Below, one piece after another: positions 12,957-24,741 of a stretch of DNA of 64,000 nucleotides (its first letter is position 1; each line of letters begins with the position of its first letter). Where the stretch lies: NCBI GenBank assembly GCA_017562135.1, contig QEYB01001046.1, positions 5,208,001 to 5,272,000 on the forward strand. Reading direction: 5' to 3'. The notes under the pieces were generated by a model. The model made no database searches and was not told the origin of the DNA. It worked only from the letters and a program-made list of their open reading frames with translations. Made by a program: the position numbers and the translations under genes. The stretch comes from Dipylidium caninum (Eukaryota; Platyhelminthes; Cestoda; Cyclophyllidea; Dipylidiidae).

Positions 12957-14404
12957 TGATTGAATACTGAAAAAGGAAATAAGTTAGGGTTCGCGTAAAT
13001 CTACCAAGACGTAAATGAAGTCTATGGCGAGCAGCAGATATAGGAACAAAAAATTAGAAGTAGCTGATAAAAGACTCTCGTACACAAGTTATTAACGAGA
13101 CAACTTCGGCTAGCCCAGAAAGTGGTTAAAGTCAAATTAACTGAGAACAATATACTAGAATGTTAAACACGGAGATGTAATAATAAACTCGTCGGTCCTG
13201 ACAAGAAGAAACTCATGTACAAATAATCAATCGCCGTCTGTATGACAAAGTGGCTACCTTGAGGGCACTGCCGTCACAAGTGCTGCGACCCAACGCTCCC
13301 TGTAGAGAAATCGTTTCAATTTATGCGGATTATGTTAACAAGTTCTGTCAACTTTAGGTTCTGAGTCTGGTCTTTTCTCCCAGGTCTGAGGCAGTTAATT
13401 TCATTTAGCGGTATAAATGTAATTTAAAAGAAAATAAACGGTAACCGGTAGCACAGTAAAATCCGGTTTAACTACGCATTTCGAAATAGTTTTGGGTACG
13501 ACCAAAAGTTGTATGCAATTTAGGCCTATATTCGAACATTTGAGTGAAATATGGAGTGAAAGCTACAGTGTCCTGGAGTGCGGTAGAACTAGTGTCTACG
13601 ACAACTTCATACGGAACTAATCGATGTTTCTTCTTAACCAACCAAACCCTTGAACTTACTTGGTGCGCACTTACGCCCATGTCAAACAATGAATATGTAT
13701 GCAGACGGGCTTAAGCAAATAGAAAATGTAAAGGCATGGGGATCCGTCGTCTGGTTCTAAGGGGCTCTAAGCAAATGCATTAAACCTGTAGACTAACTCC
13801 AAGCAGTGTATAAACTCGAAGCCTCTCGTGACTAAATACGTTCCGCTGGTAAGCTTCGAGAACTCCGGATGTCCCTAAAGGCATTTAGATGAAAGTGTAC
13901 GGATAGTGGTTAGGAACAATGGTCATATGAATGCAAAAGCGTCCAGTGGTATGCAACTCGTCTGTACCGCTTACATGGTTCTAAATCTTGCAGATACCAA
14001 ACATCTTTTAAATTACATGTCTTATCATTGTTTGACCAAATAGGTAATCGGCACTACTCTTGAACAACCTGCCAGTGTCGTCTGTTCGCTAGGTAGTGCG
14101 CAGGCACGGTTTTGGTATTGCTTCTGCCCTATGCCGTTCGCCGTCGTAATTAACACAGTCGTTTAGCATTATTTACGCTGTACTTCGCCATAAGTACATC
14201 AAAATTGGTATTATGTTCTTTCCCGGATTGTAATCCCCAAGACCTATATATGCAGACGTTCTATGTAGTATTGCTTAGGAATTCCGATGCCGCGAATGAT
14301 TTGATTTTTGTCCAATATGTTTCTTTGCCATCAGTAGCACTTGCGGCAGATTTTCTTTGCACGATTACTTTCTGAACTTTGCACTGTAGGAGAACCTTCA
14401 CAAC
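12957..14404. other. intergenic, between divergent MATE and TFIIA-gamma genes
   Basis: The MATE gene (minus) and the TFIIA-gamma gene (plus) start on either side, so both promoters should lie here. The part from about 13250 is visibly richer in G+C than the AT-rich DNA before it. A 73-codon minus-strand ORF at 13468-13689 (MFDMGVSAHQVSSR...) has no family signature I recognise and no splice partner, so it is not called as a gene. Confidence 0.45.
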
Positions 14405-15090
14405 ATGTCCGATGACTACCATCAAATGTACCGAGGAACTACTCTCGGCAACACGTTACAAGAATCTTTAGATGAGATGCTCGATCACAATTTGTTAAAA
14501 CCACAAATTGCAATGAAGGCATACGATAGTATAGGTACTGATGCCATTCCCCTAGGTTATGAAAAGGTTCGATCAGTGCATTTGCACAGCTTTGTCTACT
14601 CAAGTAAAGGCTCGACTTAACCTTCAGGGCTACCTCAATGCTTACAGGAACTGTGATAATGTCTGGACTCTGGTTTTAAACAATGTGGAGATAAAGGATG
14701 GCTCCGGAACCCTGCACGTGGACAAGGTATAGTCTATTTGATCACGTCCCCCTTCTGGACTTAATAATATAAACCTCTTGCATACCCCCCCAGACCTTCC
14801 CTTGCGAAGCGTCTGAGGTATTAGCATGATACTAACCCGCCTCTGCCGCCTAACTAAGGTTAACCTGTTGACCGTCCTGTATTTGGCCATCTTTTTACTC
14901 TTTTTGATCTCCACAGATGAAAATCGTAGCTTGTGAAGGAAAACACTCCAAGGCTGCAACTGGTCAGGGGTCCCAAAAGGCAAGCGCCAGCGCGAACCGC
15001 GTCAGTTCTGCTTTTTCAGGGCCGGTACATCACACCGACGCCGATTCAGGTAATATAGATGACGACCGTTCAGACGAGGATGTGTCGTAG
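14405..15090 (+). CDS. GTF2A2: Transcription initiation factor IIA gamma subunit
   Basis: Three exons: 14405-14534, 14590-14726 and 14917-15090 (TAG), giving 146 aa in perfect phase. The N-terminus (MYRGTTLGNTLQESLDEML) and the middle (YLNAYRNCDNVWTLVLNNVE, then MKIVACEGK) are the two conserved TFIIA-gamma blocks: the helical bundle and the beta-barrel half that contacts TBP. TFIIA stabilises TBP on TATA DNA and antagonises repressors in RNA polymerase II initiation. Human gamma is 109 aa; this protein has a tail of about 40 extra residues, Ser/Ala-rich then acidic (GNIDDDRSDEDVS). The helical hairpin seems a few residues shorter across the first junction (SI/ALSTQ), so the exon 1 donor could be slightly misplaced. 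The first intron is 55 nt and the second 190 nt. ATTAAA lies at 15146-15151. The gene converges on 6PGD. Confidence 0.93.
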
Positions 15091-15385
15091 TCGCACTTGG
15101 CGGCGCTATTCCCTTGCACCCCTATTCTCAGATTAAGCCTGTTGAATTAAACCTAACCAAGATTGCATTTTTAGTCACCACCGAAGGTATGATTTAAGAA
15201 AAATACCTTTACTTGCGATATTATTTTAATTAGTGAATTGTCTCGGTAAGAAGAAGCTACCCGGAAGAGTGCCTTCACTATGCCATAATCATGCAGATTG
15301 AGCAGGTTTCCTTAGTCGATTACACCATGTTAGTATCTAACTATCAAGTTCTCATAATTTAGGGATTTTAGGAATTTCCAGGTCG

Positions 15386-18300
15386 CTAGGCTTGATACGA
15401 TGAAGAAGTAGTGCTCCCGCCGGCACCTGTCCAATTGGTGTGATGCCAGGCCCCCGGTGCCTCCTCCAATTCGTATAAGTGCGCCCCAAAGTAGTCGCGC
15501 TGAGCCTAAATGCGGAAGAATGGTGACAGATACTTGGATAAGTTAACAAAGTTAGGCTTCGTGTAGTGATTACCTGAATTAGATTGGCGGGCAGTCTTGA
15601 TGATCGGAATGCGTCAAAAAAGGCGAGGGCAGAACTAAAACCCGGCACGGGGATACCAGCTTTGACACTTATGCAGACAACAGAACGCCAGGATTTCTAA
15701 TAGAGAAATAGACAGAGTTAATAAATTGTCGACTTTACTTTAGTTAATCAGAGACATTCTCACTTGACATTGCTCGACTGCTTCTTTGAAGAAAGGATCG
15801 AGGAGGAGGTTAGTAAGGGTAGGGTTCCGTGCGTACGCATTTTTAATTTCTCCGAGAAAGCGGCTGCAAAGAGAAAAGGCAGAATCGCTGAGACCCGCAA
15901 AGGTTAGAAAGGCATGTCTCTTCAGCTATAAATACTATCGGTTTGATAAGCATAGCAGACCAATGCTTTATGCAGCGAAGGCAGGATTACAGATGGCTTC
16001 TCAAGTATAAAGACAAAGATTTGAGAGCTCACCTCTGTATGACACAGCCACCACGCCACATAAGAGCAATACTCCCTAGGTTCAGATCCCAACCGAATGC
16101 TTCCCGAGCATTCTGGAGTAGCATGAAACCCTGAGCATACGAGATAATCTTTGACGCGTACAGTGCCTAAAGGTCAAAGTAGAATTTTAACGCAGTTGCA
16201 ATCTGGAAATATGTGGTAGTACAAAAACAATGTATGTAGTAAGTTCGTCTATTTTTTCCTGTAGAGAGGTGTGTTTATGTTAAAAAGTCTATGGGAAATG
16301 ATGTTCAAGACGATTTGGATGAAAAATTGACGAAATAGGTATCATAAATCAAACTGAAGCAATAGGAGTTAAATTAAAATGAAATCGTCAAAAAAATGCT
16401 CGGGATATTTTCCCTCTAAAAAGTCAAAAGAACGTACCCGTCGAACAAGTTCTACTTCCTTCTTCTTTTCTTCTAACTTTTTTTCCCGGTACTCATCGAT
16501 TTCTGGCAAGCAAGGGGGACCACAAAAGATTTTAGACGCCTCCATTCGTTCTTCCTTCATTGAGGAAAGACACCTTGAGAAGACTGATTCGGCTAAATAA
16601 CACAACAAGGTAATAAATATAAGGTTAAAACGCCATAAGGACAACGTTAACATTAATCTCAGTAGAAAATCAACTTACCAATCAAGGTGATGGGACAACC
16701 TCTTTCGAGACCGCAGATAGTGGTCCACTTTCCAGTGCCTTTCTGAATACGGTAATAGGACAAGTTTATGCATTATAAGCTTTTAAATGCGCCAAAATAG
16801 TCAGATTTATTTTTAGTTGCAAAAGTCACATTTAAAATAAGAAAAATGATAAGAGCGCTACACTTCCCCCGACACTTTCATCGGGAAAAATTACAAAAAA
16901 ATAATTAGAAGAACACTAGGATGTTTGCACAAATTTACAAAATCTTGAAATAGTCAGACCATTTCATAATATTTAAAGGCGTTACTTGTCCAGAAACATC
17001 GCGAATTTTTGGCAAGAGAGGAGCCCCTGTATCGTCGGTAAAAGCCAGAATATTTTGAGTTATTCGAATAAGATAAGACTCAAGTTCTCCCTTGTTCCAC
17101 TCGCCAAAAACCTGACATGAACAAATGACATTTCGACAAGGTCCAGATTTTGTAAACACTTGAAGTGAAAAATTGTTTATGGAAATAAAAAACATTTGTG
17201 TATGAAATAGAACACAGTCACCTGAGACGCTTCCGCAAGCGAGAGACCAAGATACTTTATGAGAATAAAGTAAGCTTCTGAAATAAGCTGCATATCGCCG
17301 TATTCGATTCCATTGTGAACCATTTTTACAAAATGACCAGCTCCCCCACTTCCGGCCTATACGAAACAAGATCGATAACGATAGTCAGTAAAGACGGTTT
17401 TCATTAATTCCGAAAACAATAATTTCAACGCTCAAAATATTAGTGCAATCACTAGATTAGTGACCTATAAAATGACCAGCTTTATAAATGAAAACCTAAA
17501 CAACGACTTTGTTAAAGCAAAACGACGGTAAACACAAAAAGACAATGAAATCAGATAAGTTCGCAAAATGAGTTTTGCCAATGACCTCATACATCCGTAC
17601 TCAAGCAAAGCTTGTAATAATAGACAAAATACTGGGTCTTAAACTGCGAACTGGCGTGAAAAAGGCGGAATCAGTTTGTGGGGCAATCCTTAGTGAAAAA
17701 AATCATAACCTGCAGCAGTTTTGGGACTGGAAATGTCAGATTCACCTACGATCTGTTAATTATAACCAATATCGCACCTTTGTTTAATAGAGATACTGTC
17801 TCAAGTTGCTTTCCGGAAGCTATTTCAAATCTGTGAATTTAGAGTTGGGTGTTGTTTAGGGGATGTTTAGTGACATTTAAGGCAGAAAATAAGTGTAAGC
17901 TTTTTTGACTGACAATTAATTCAATAAACTTGCCCAATCACAGCAGGGTTCACCATTTGGGGCTTTGGCAGAAATAGACTGAAAAATATTTTTAATATGG
18001 GGCCTGAAAAGGAAATGATGCAAAAATCATGACCCCTTGAATAATATTTTACTAAGACATCATAAGTACCAGTGTGCCTGCTAAAAATTTGTCTACAACT
18101 GGCGAATACACAACCACTGAAGTAACAAACATGATCCAATAAAGGAATACCAAAATGGTCCGATGAAGTTAACTTTGTCTAAATTAAAGTAACAAGGTCA
18201 GAAATGGCATGGAAATGCAAATTCACCATGCTTCTGGATGACCCCCGGGCATTAAACTTGGTCCGGTACGAGCACCTTCTTCACCTCCACTTATTCCTGA

Positions 18301-18951
18301 GCCGACGAAAAGCAAGCCTTTCGATCCAAGATATTTGCATCTCCTTTCAGTGTCTGCGAATGCCGAATTTCCGGCATCAATTATGATATCACCTGGCTCC
18401 AAAAGTGGAATCTAGGTAGTTATAAAAAATGAATTACAATAAACATTTAAATCAGAAAAATAGGGATTATGTTACGGAATAAGCATATCATTTAACAGTA
18501 TAAATAGAAGGAAATTATGTGCTAAAAAAGACAAAAAATTCATCATTTGAAGCTGGACAGACCTTCATTACTTTAGGATTTTAACAACCAGCCCGCAATT
18601 ATGGCCACCATATTAATTTATTACCATCCAATCCAGAAACATGAAATATCAGCATAACTTACTAATACTTCAATAAAGTTATCAACAGCCTGACCAGCCT
18701 TAACAAGAAGCATAACTTTTCGTGGCTTTGAGAGACATGCCACGAGTTCGGCGGCAGTTTTGGCACCATGCAAATTTTTTCGAGTATTTTCGCGGTTGAT
18801 AAAATCGTCAACTTTGGATACGGTGCGGTTAAAAACGCACACCTGCAGAAATGGTCATTAGTTTAAAAACAATACCTTAAAATTATGGTCAAGCATATTA
18901 AGGGCTAGGTTTTGGCCCATAACAGCCAAACCAATAAGTCCGATATCGTAC
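15386..18951 (-). CDS. PGD: 6-phosphogluconate dehydrogenase, decarboxylating
   Basis: Twelve phase-consistent exons: 18951-18876, 18842-18663, 18411-18227, 18003-17934, 17356-17222, 17111-16986, 16742-16679, 16592-16438, 16166-16033, 15863-15764, 15696-15574 and 15505-15386 (TAG). Visible motifs are the Rossmann loop [23 protein letters not shown], the substrate loop [12 protein letters not shown], catalytic-Lys region [66 protein letters not shown] and the C-terminal HTNWTG. It converts 6-phosphogluconate to ribulose-5-phosphate, CO2 and NADPH in the cytosolic pentose phosphate pathway. About 490 aa are accounted for (human 483). The first exon holding the start codon should contribute only a few residues plus two bases and was not located; it must lie above 18951. 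Intron 17933-17357 uses a GC donor. The loop after CLSSMKEER is highly charged ([16 protein letters not shown]). Confidence 0.96.
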
Positions 18952-20489
18952 CTAGAGGGTAAAATCGTAAAAAAAATTTAAGGCCAAGCGTGTAGCAATA
19001 AAACGAATATATGGTGTAAAGTTATCTATATGTAATAATAGCTATGGACACATAGATTGTTTGAAGTTACACAAAAGGACCAGTTAAGTAAGCGATGATA
19101 AGATAGAAAAAGATTAAGATGAAGGGTCTGGCATTATCCAAAAGGCCAAAAGGAATTCCGGGTACTAATTAGTTTGTCATAGGCGAGAGTAAATACCACG
19201 ACTACTTATGTACAAACAGGATCATCATAAATAACGGAAATGAAAAAGCGTAACAGTAAGTAAAAATAAGCTGAACAAGTCCCGAACTTAAAAATGAGAA
19301 GACCAGGATCTCACCCATAACACGACATGTCGAAGCCACAGGGGAAGCACTGACGTCAAGATGATGTTTAAGTCTTTACCCAGGCGCATTGGTATAAAGA
19401 AAGAATTTAATGTTATGGAAATTCGTACTCAAGGAACAATAAAGAGACATTAGAGCAGAGTGATATCAAAAAATCAAACTGATAATTTTCGAGCTTCGGA
19501 AAGCTTATAACTAATTGAAAGAGAAGAATTTTGTAATTGTGGCCAAATTGGTATAAATTACATGCAGGTAGAAAATATACGCAACATGGGAAAATGACTT
19601 TCCTACTATTTGTGTGTAAATATCTAATGAAAGCCAGGGGCGTAACAACATTTCCGGAATTTGGGGAGAATAAATGCAAATAGAATAAGGGTATGAGCAT
19701 CAAATTTCTACATTTCTGAATTTAACTTTGAAATATGGTGGAGCCAGCCGCATTGTAGGTAACGTGGCAAATAAAACTATTCAAGATGTAAATTTAAAGT
19801 AAGCTTATGAGTGCAGTAATTTCAAAGGGATGAGCCGTAAACAGATGTCAAACCCTCTTGAAGGAAAGCCATAGATTGGGAATTAAATCATTTCTGGGTC
19901 GCTTAATGCCATTCACTGCGCTGAAACATGCAAAGATGGAAAGAATAAACAGCTAAGTCGTGGATTTTTTCGCTCAGTCAGTTAAGTCTTGCTCTACACT
20001 TTGTTCTGATCATAATAACTTCACGTTGTCTCCTTCTTTATATCACAACACGCAGTTTATCCTTGTCACACGCCTTTAGAGGCCCGTCCGCCCACTCATA
20101 CTAAACAATAAGACCTCTACCTTGTGATGATACTATTTTACGGCTATAACCATTTGGACAATGCCAATAACATCGGCAGTCTTGGGGGACGCTAGGTTGT
20201 ACAGTAATACCGTATAATATTCACTCACCTGTGGTAAGTCGGCTAATGCGAAACAAATAAATGTTCTGGGTGCTTTTACGTGGGAGTGGCGAATAGCTCA
20301 CACACTCTCGCTGATTAATTAGATTCTTCCTGTTCACATAGTTAATATTTTATTAACAATAGCTAATCACGGGAAAGGAGATTGCGGTTGCACCAAGATA
20401 ATATAGGCATAGAAGGCTACTGTAACATCTTAATGCATGTGGAACTCGAAAAAAAAACTAATAATTTCGGCGATCAATGTTAGGACTAA
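18952..20489. other. region upstream of 6PGD
   Basis: Should contain the short first coding exon and promoter of 6PGD (minus strand). No ATG followed by a donor in the required phase stood out. The rest is AT-rich without coding signal; 20010-20340 is less AT-rich and may be a repeat remnant. Confidence 0.4.
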
Positions 20490-20720
20490 ATGAATGTGTC
20501 TATGTCCGTTACCGCTCAGACCAACGAAACTTCTCTTGCATACATTCCTGATGTTCCTCTGCTACACGCATCAGTCTTCTCGTATATCTGTTTTACAGCT
20601 ATAATAAGCATGGCTCTATCACTCAAATTTTTGAATAGGATGTTAAATGAAAAGAGGCGGATGTTGTTTAAGAAGCCAAACAGGAAGCTGCATTTCTTGC
20701 ATGAATTGTCTCCAAGCTGA
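20490..20720 (+). CDS. hypothetical small single-pass membrane protein
   Basis: An ATG-started ORF of 76 codons with an in-frame stop just upstream. After a polar Ser/Thr-rich N-terminus with NxS/T sites, residues about 29-47 (SVFSYICFTAIISMALSL) form a plausible transmembrane helix. A strongly basic tail follows (NEKRRMLFKKPNRK), the layout of an N-out, C-in or mitochondrial small membrane protein. I do not recognise a family. It is isolated, lacks an obvious splice structure and could be a chance ORF. Confidence 0.3.
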   Translation: MNVSMSVTAQTNETSLAYIPDVPLLHASVFSYICFTAIISMALSLKFLNRMLNEKRRMLFKKPNRKLHFLHELSPS

Positions 20721-21189
20721 CACGATTTGGAAGTGGGTTAGTGGTTCTTTATGTTCTAAAATTGGATGTTTATTTTATTCCCAGGCGTTAAAAAATGTGA
20801 ACTATTGTCCAGCCGTATAAAATTTTCTGAAAATTGAGCGTTAACCGAAATCGAACACTGTACTGTTCCAATGAATGGACGGATTAAATTGCAGTTTTGG
20901 ACAATTTCCGCCGAATTAACCAATCTTATTGTCATTCAAATATCACAATATAATAGTTATATGAAATTATTAAATGCTGAAGTTTTTAGCTTATTTTGTT
21001 AAATTGAGCCAGGAGTATCACCTTCTTGTCTTTAAGACGCGGCTCTTGTGATTTAATGCGCTGTGTCGATCCCTGTCGTCGGGCTTGCCTCGCTTGCGAG
21101 TGTTGTGAAGCCGAATGAATGAGAGGGTAGTTGTTCTTCTGATCTTAGGATTGGGGGCAGTGAGGCTATGTAAAGAAAGGCTTTTAAAA

Positions 21190-21420
21190 TAAATTTTGTG
21201 GTAGATGAAGATTACGTCGATGAAATTGATCGTGACGATGACGAAGAAGAGGATCGTTTCAAGAAGCGCAAAATAAGCCGTCGCGACGTAAGCGATGAAC
21301 CTACTCCTCCGAGCAATATATTTGAAGCGGTCGTAGAAGTTCAAAGAAATAGGTATTCTGAAAATTTAATGAGAAACTGTGTAAAAGTTGGACATCAAGA
21401 TTGTTCATGCAGGTTGGAAG
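21190..21420 (+). CDS. exon-like acidic/basic segment of an unidentified gene
   Basis: A likely acceptor (ending gtggtag at 21189) is followed by an open frame beginning DEDYVDEIDRDDDEEEDR, then a nuclear-localisation-like FKKRKISRR and PTPPSNIFEAVVEVQ. A possible donor follows CSCR near 21411. The alternating acid and basic composition is typical of disordered regions of nuclear proteins and unlikely by chance in an AT-rich intergenic region. No neighbouring exon could be joined with confidence, so the gene, its start and its end are unknown. Overlapping minus-strand ORFs look like shadows. Confidence 0.35.
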
Positions 21421-21699
21421 TAGTTCATAAATGAAGCTCTTAGTCGACTCTTTTGTTACGGTGGATACTGTCAGAAATTGGAGAAATTCGAACCGAAGTC
21501 TACTGTCGCCACGGGCTTGCACGACTTGCCTCTCTTTCTCACTTTCTTACAGCCAGTATGGGTTAAAATCTGTCGTCAAACTGTTTTGTGGGGAGAGAAT
21601 CTTTGTGAATGCCGACGATATCTGTCAGACTGGAAGTTAGTAAGGGATAATGTCACAGCCTTTGTCAATGGGCAGTTTTTTTCCTTGACTTAACTCAGC

Positions 21700-22810
21700 G
21701 TTACGTCCTTATCATCATATTTGCTTTAAACCCGCTTCTATGTTTTATCTATTGCCTTGTAGATATCCTTATCTGTCTGGACACGTTTTTCTTTTCGAAT
21801 ACAATTTGTTTTACAATAATTATTGGTTCTGTACGGCTTTTGTTTTTCATCCTTTGCGCCGCAATTCTGGTCTTTTCTCAATGATTTGTTGCTGAACAAG
21901 CGCCCATTGTAGGAAAAGGCGAATCCGTCGTAAATCGGGATGGCAAAGTATTGCTACACTATGCCCTTTTTCTTTGGGAATTAGCTCAAACATTTCTTTT
22001 GTAAACATTGCAGGTTTCGTTAAAACTGGTTAATGTATGCTATTAGGCTGGAATGAAAAATTGATCCCGCTTGGTGTCTGTTGCATTAATGGGATTCGTT
22101 TTCGTTGACGGCCGTTTTGGTTCCGAAATTCGCGGCACTTAGCGTGTGACGTGCTAATGTGTATCCATTGGTGAAATTTAACTAGTTTTTAATTTTACTC
22201 GTGGATGTTTGGGTCTACCCTCGGTCCGCGCTTTGATGAGGTTCGGGTACGTTCGGGGCGCAATTAATGGCGCTAACGCGGTACCAGCTGTTGAATGGGG
22301 CCACACATGGTTAACCGGTCTCTGAAAGAGGCCTCGTGTTTGGGTACAAATTTGTCGCTGGGTGCGGGTGTATACGATCGACAAAGTTCGAGAGTATCGT
22401 TGGGTGGTGGTGACCATTTAAGGTGTCCGTTCTGCTAGAATTTGATATAATTTTGTCATGTCAAAGTGGCTCTGAGTCAGGAATGTGCGGTATAGCCATA
22501 CGTACTATCTTGGCTCGCAATATACCAACCAAATAGAGTGGATAGACCCGCTAAAGGAAAGACCTTCAACAACTAAATGGAAAAAGGGAGGGTATTAGTA
22601 TTTACATGGCACATGTTGTGTGTCACTAAAAAATATTGCAACTGCAGGCCACAAAACTTTTCTAATATTAAGAAACTTGTGACCTGTAATTAAAACTATG
22701 GAAGGTTATGTCAAAATTAGATCTCCGACATCAAATTTCCGAAGTTAAACCATCATCATATTTATTTTACTACTACAAAATATTCTTGAAGGTCTCACAT
22801 TCAGCTCCCA
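21700..22810. other. intergenic, upstream of the RING gene
   Basis: No coding signal seen. The segment 22060-22420 is noticeably GC-richer and more CpG-containing than its flanks, and could be promoter-associated or a repeat fragment. Confidence 0.4.
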
Positions 22811-24741
22811 ATGTTTACTGTCCAGAGCGACTTACTTGAGTGTGCGATTTGCTGTCGAAGGTACTTCCGGACTCTATTGTTATGTTTTCATTTGAACCCG
22901 ATACAATGTCGAAATTTATTAGTGTTTTATCTGGCCCATTTGCTTGTTGTTCGCGAGGACTGTAAAATCTTTAATTTATGGGCCAGTTAACCTTTTTCAG
23001 TAAAGCGGCAAATGAGTAGCTCTAGCGTATTCAGCACTTGACTTATGCGATATAATTCTTTCATTGATGCCGACCAAAACTTTCCCTTTATTAAGGTTTC
23101 AGGATCCTCGTGTGCTGCTGTGTGGTCACACATTTTGCTGCGAATGTATCACCGCATGGATTAATCTAAAAAACCATTGCCCTACCTGTAAAAGACCTTG
23201 TTCTGTCGACAATTTGGTGAAGCCCTATATAATAAATGATATTGTCAACAGTGAACAAACAAATGTGGGTGTTTGTGGCGATTGCAAGGACAACGTTGAC
23301 CAACTCTCCAATTGTGCACACTGCGACAAATCTCTTTGTTCTCTTTGTATAGACAAGCATGTCAAAAAGGTATATTTTGTTGTATAACTCTGAATTAACT
23401 GGTCTTTTTACATTAGTGCTGTAGAATTGATTTCGTTATTTCAGTAATTTTGCCACAAGTCAGGGATTTCCTCGATGAAACGTAATTTTCTCTTCAGAAA
23501 TCTAGGTTTCCTGATATTTCTAATCAAGGTTACACCACAGTGGTAATTACAGACGCCTTTAAATGACACCATCATCGAAGTCACAGCGCTATCTACATTT
23601 GAGTATGTCTTTGTCCCCAACGATTCGTAGGATAATTGGTATTTATTTTATCGCAGACCACATTTAGTTGGCTTTGAACTCCGCTGCCAAAGTTATTTTA
23701 AGTAAATTTTTTAAGACATCATTGCTATTTATTTATCATTTTAGGTAAAGGAGGAAGTTCGTCGGCTGTGCACCAAAATAATAAATGAAACAACACCTGA
23801 ACTAGCAAAATACAGTGATTCCATAGTGAACTTAATGTCTGAAGCGACTCATGCTAAAGAGAAATTACTGAGAGAGTTACAGGAAGCTCATGAGTCTCTT
23901 GTTGTTCAGATTTGCACTCTTAGGGAGAAGAGCTTAAATGTGCTAGAAAATGTGGAGAAAAAGTATAATCTGGATTCAAAAACTCAAGTCGAGGACATTG
24001 ATTCTTTCATAGCAAGGATTGAGACGATTTCGACAGCCTCTGCTGAAGTAATTGAGAAAAGGGTAAGTCTTTTCTCTGTAATGTTCATTGTAATTGTCTT
24101 ATGAATAATACGGTTAAGTAGCTGCATTGTCGATACCGATAACCAAATTCAAACATGTTGAATTTCTATGATTCACAACTAATTTACAAACGAATAGTTA
24201 ACTCTTGAAGCTGTACCTAGTATTCTAATCCACGAACTTATTTGCTAATGGAATGCACTTTCTATCTATTAGACTTGAAATTGTTCCCATATTTTGATGA
24301 GGAATATGTGCTACTTCATGAGTTATCTGGTTTGCAGGACTTGAAAAAATTAGTACAGTTGGATGCGGAAATATCAGAACTCCAAAAAGATATCGGAAAA
24401 TTTCAGTCACGAGAAAAGAATCTGAGCTTCAACTCATCTAAAATGCCTTTTACAAATCTGCAGATAAACCCAGCTTACAAGCTTGTAAGTGCCTCTCTTC
24501 TATCCACGGTCGCATAATGAGTTGGTTTTATTTTGACATATTGGCCGGTCATTTCCTTTTACTTTCTTATGTTGTTAAACGAAGCTTCGTGTTGACTACT
24601 CATTGGACTTTTTTCATCTGTTACTTCATTCCCTTGCAAGCAATTCGTGAAGTAATATAAGGACGGTATGCTATTCTTAATTTTCAGATTGTTGATTTTA
24701 TAACAGAAACAGATATGATTCGGAAGGCAGATGCGTCATAA
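22811..24741 (+). CDS. RING-finger/coiled-coil protein (TRIM-like putative E3 ubiquitin ligase)
   Basis: Five exons join in phase: 22811-22860, 23096-23369, 23745-24062, 24338-24484 and 24688-24741 (TAA), 280 aa. Residues about 10-50 are a C3HC4 RING: LLECAICCRR, LLCGHTFCCECI, then HCPTCKRP, with all eight zinc ligands present. The RING is split by the first intron, and the start MFTVQSDLLEC sits just before it. A second cysteine cluster follows (CGDCKDNVDQ, NCAHCDKSLCSLCIDKH), resembling a B-box-type zinc module. Exons 3 and 4 are an amphipathic coiled coil (KEKLLRELQEAHESLVVQI) like a BBC domain. There is no PRY-SPRY, NHL or other substrate domain, so it resembles a short TRIM/RBCC protein. 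Catalysis as an E3 is inferred from the RING. Exon 4 could start earlier at about 24276. AATAAA is at 24876-24881. Confidence 0.85.
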
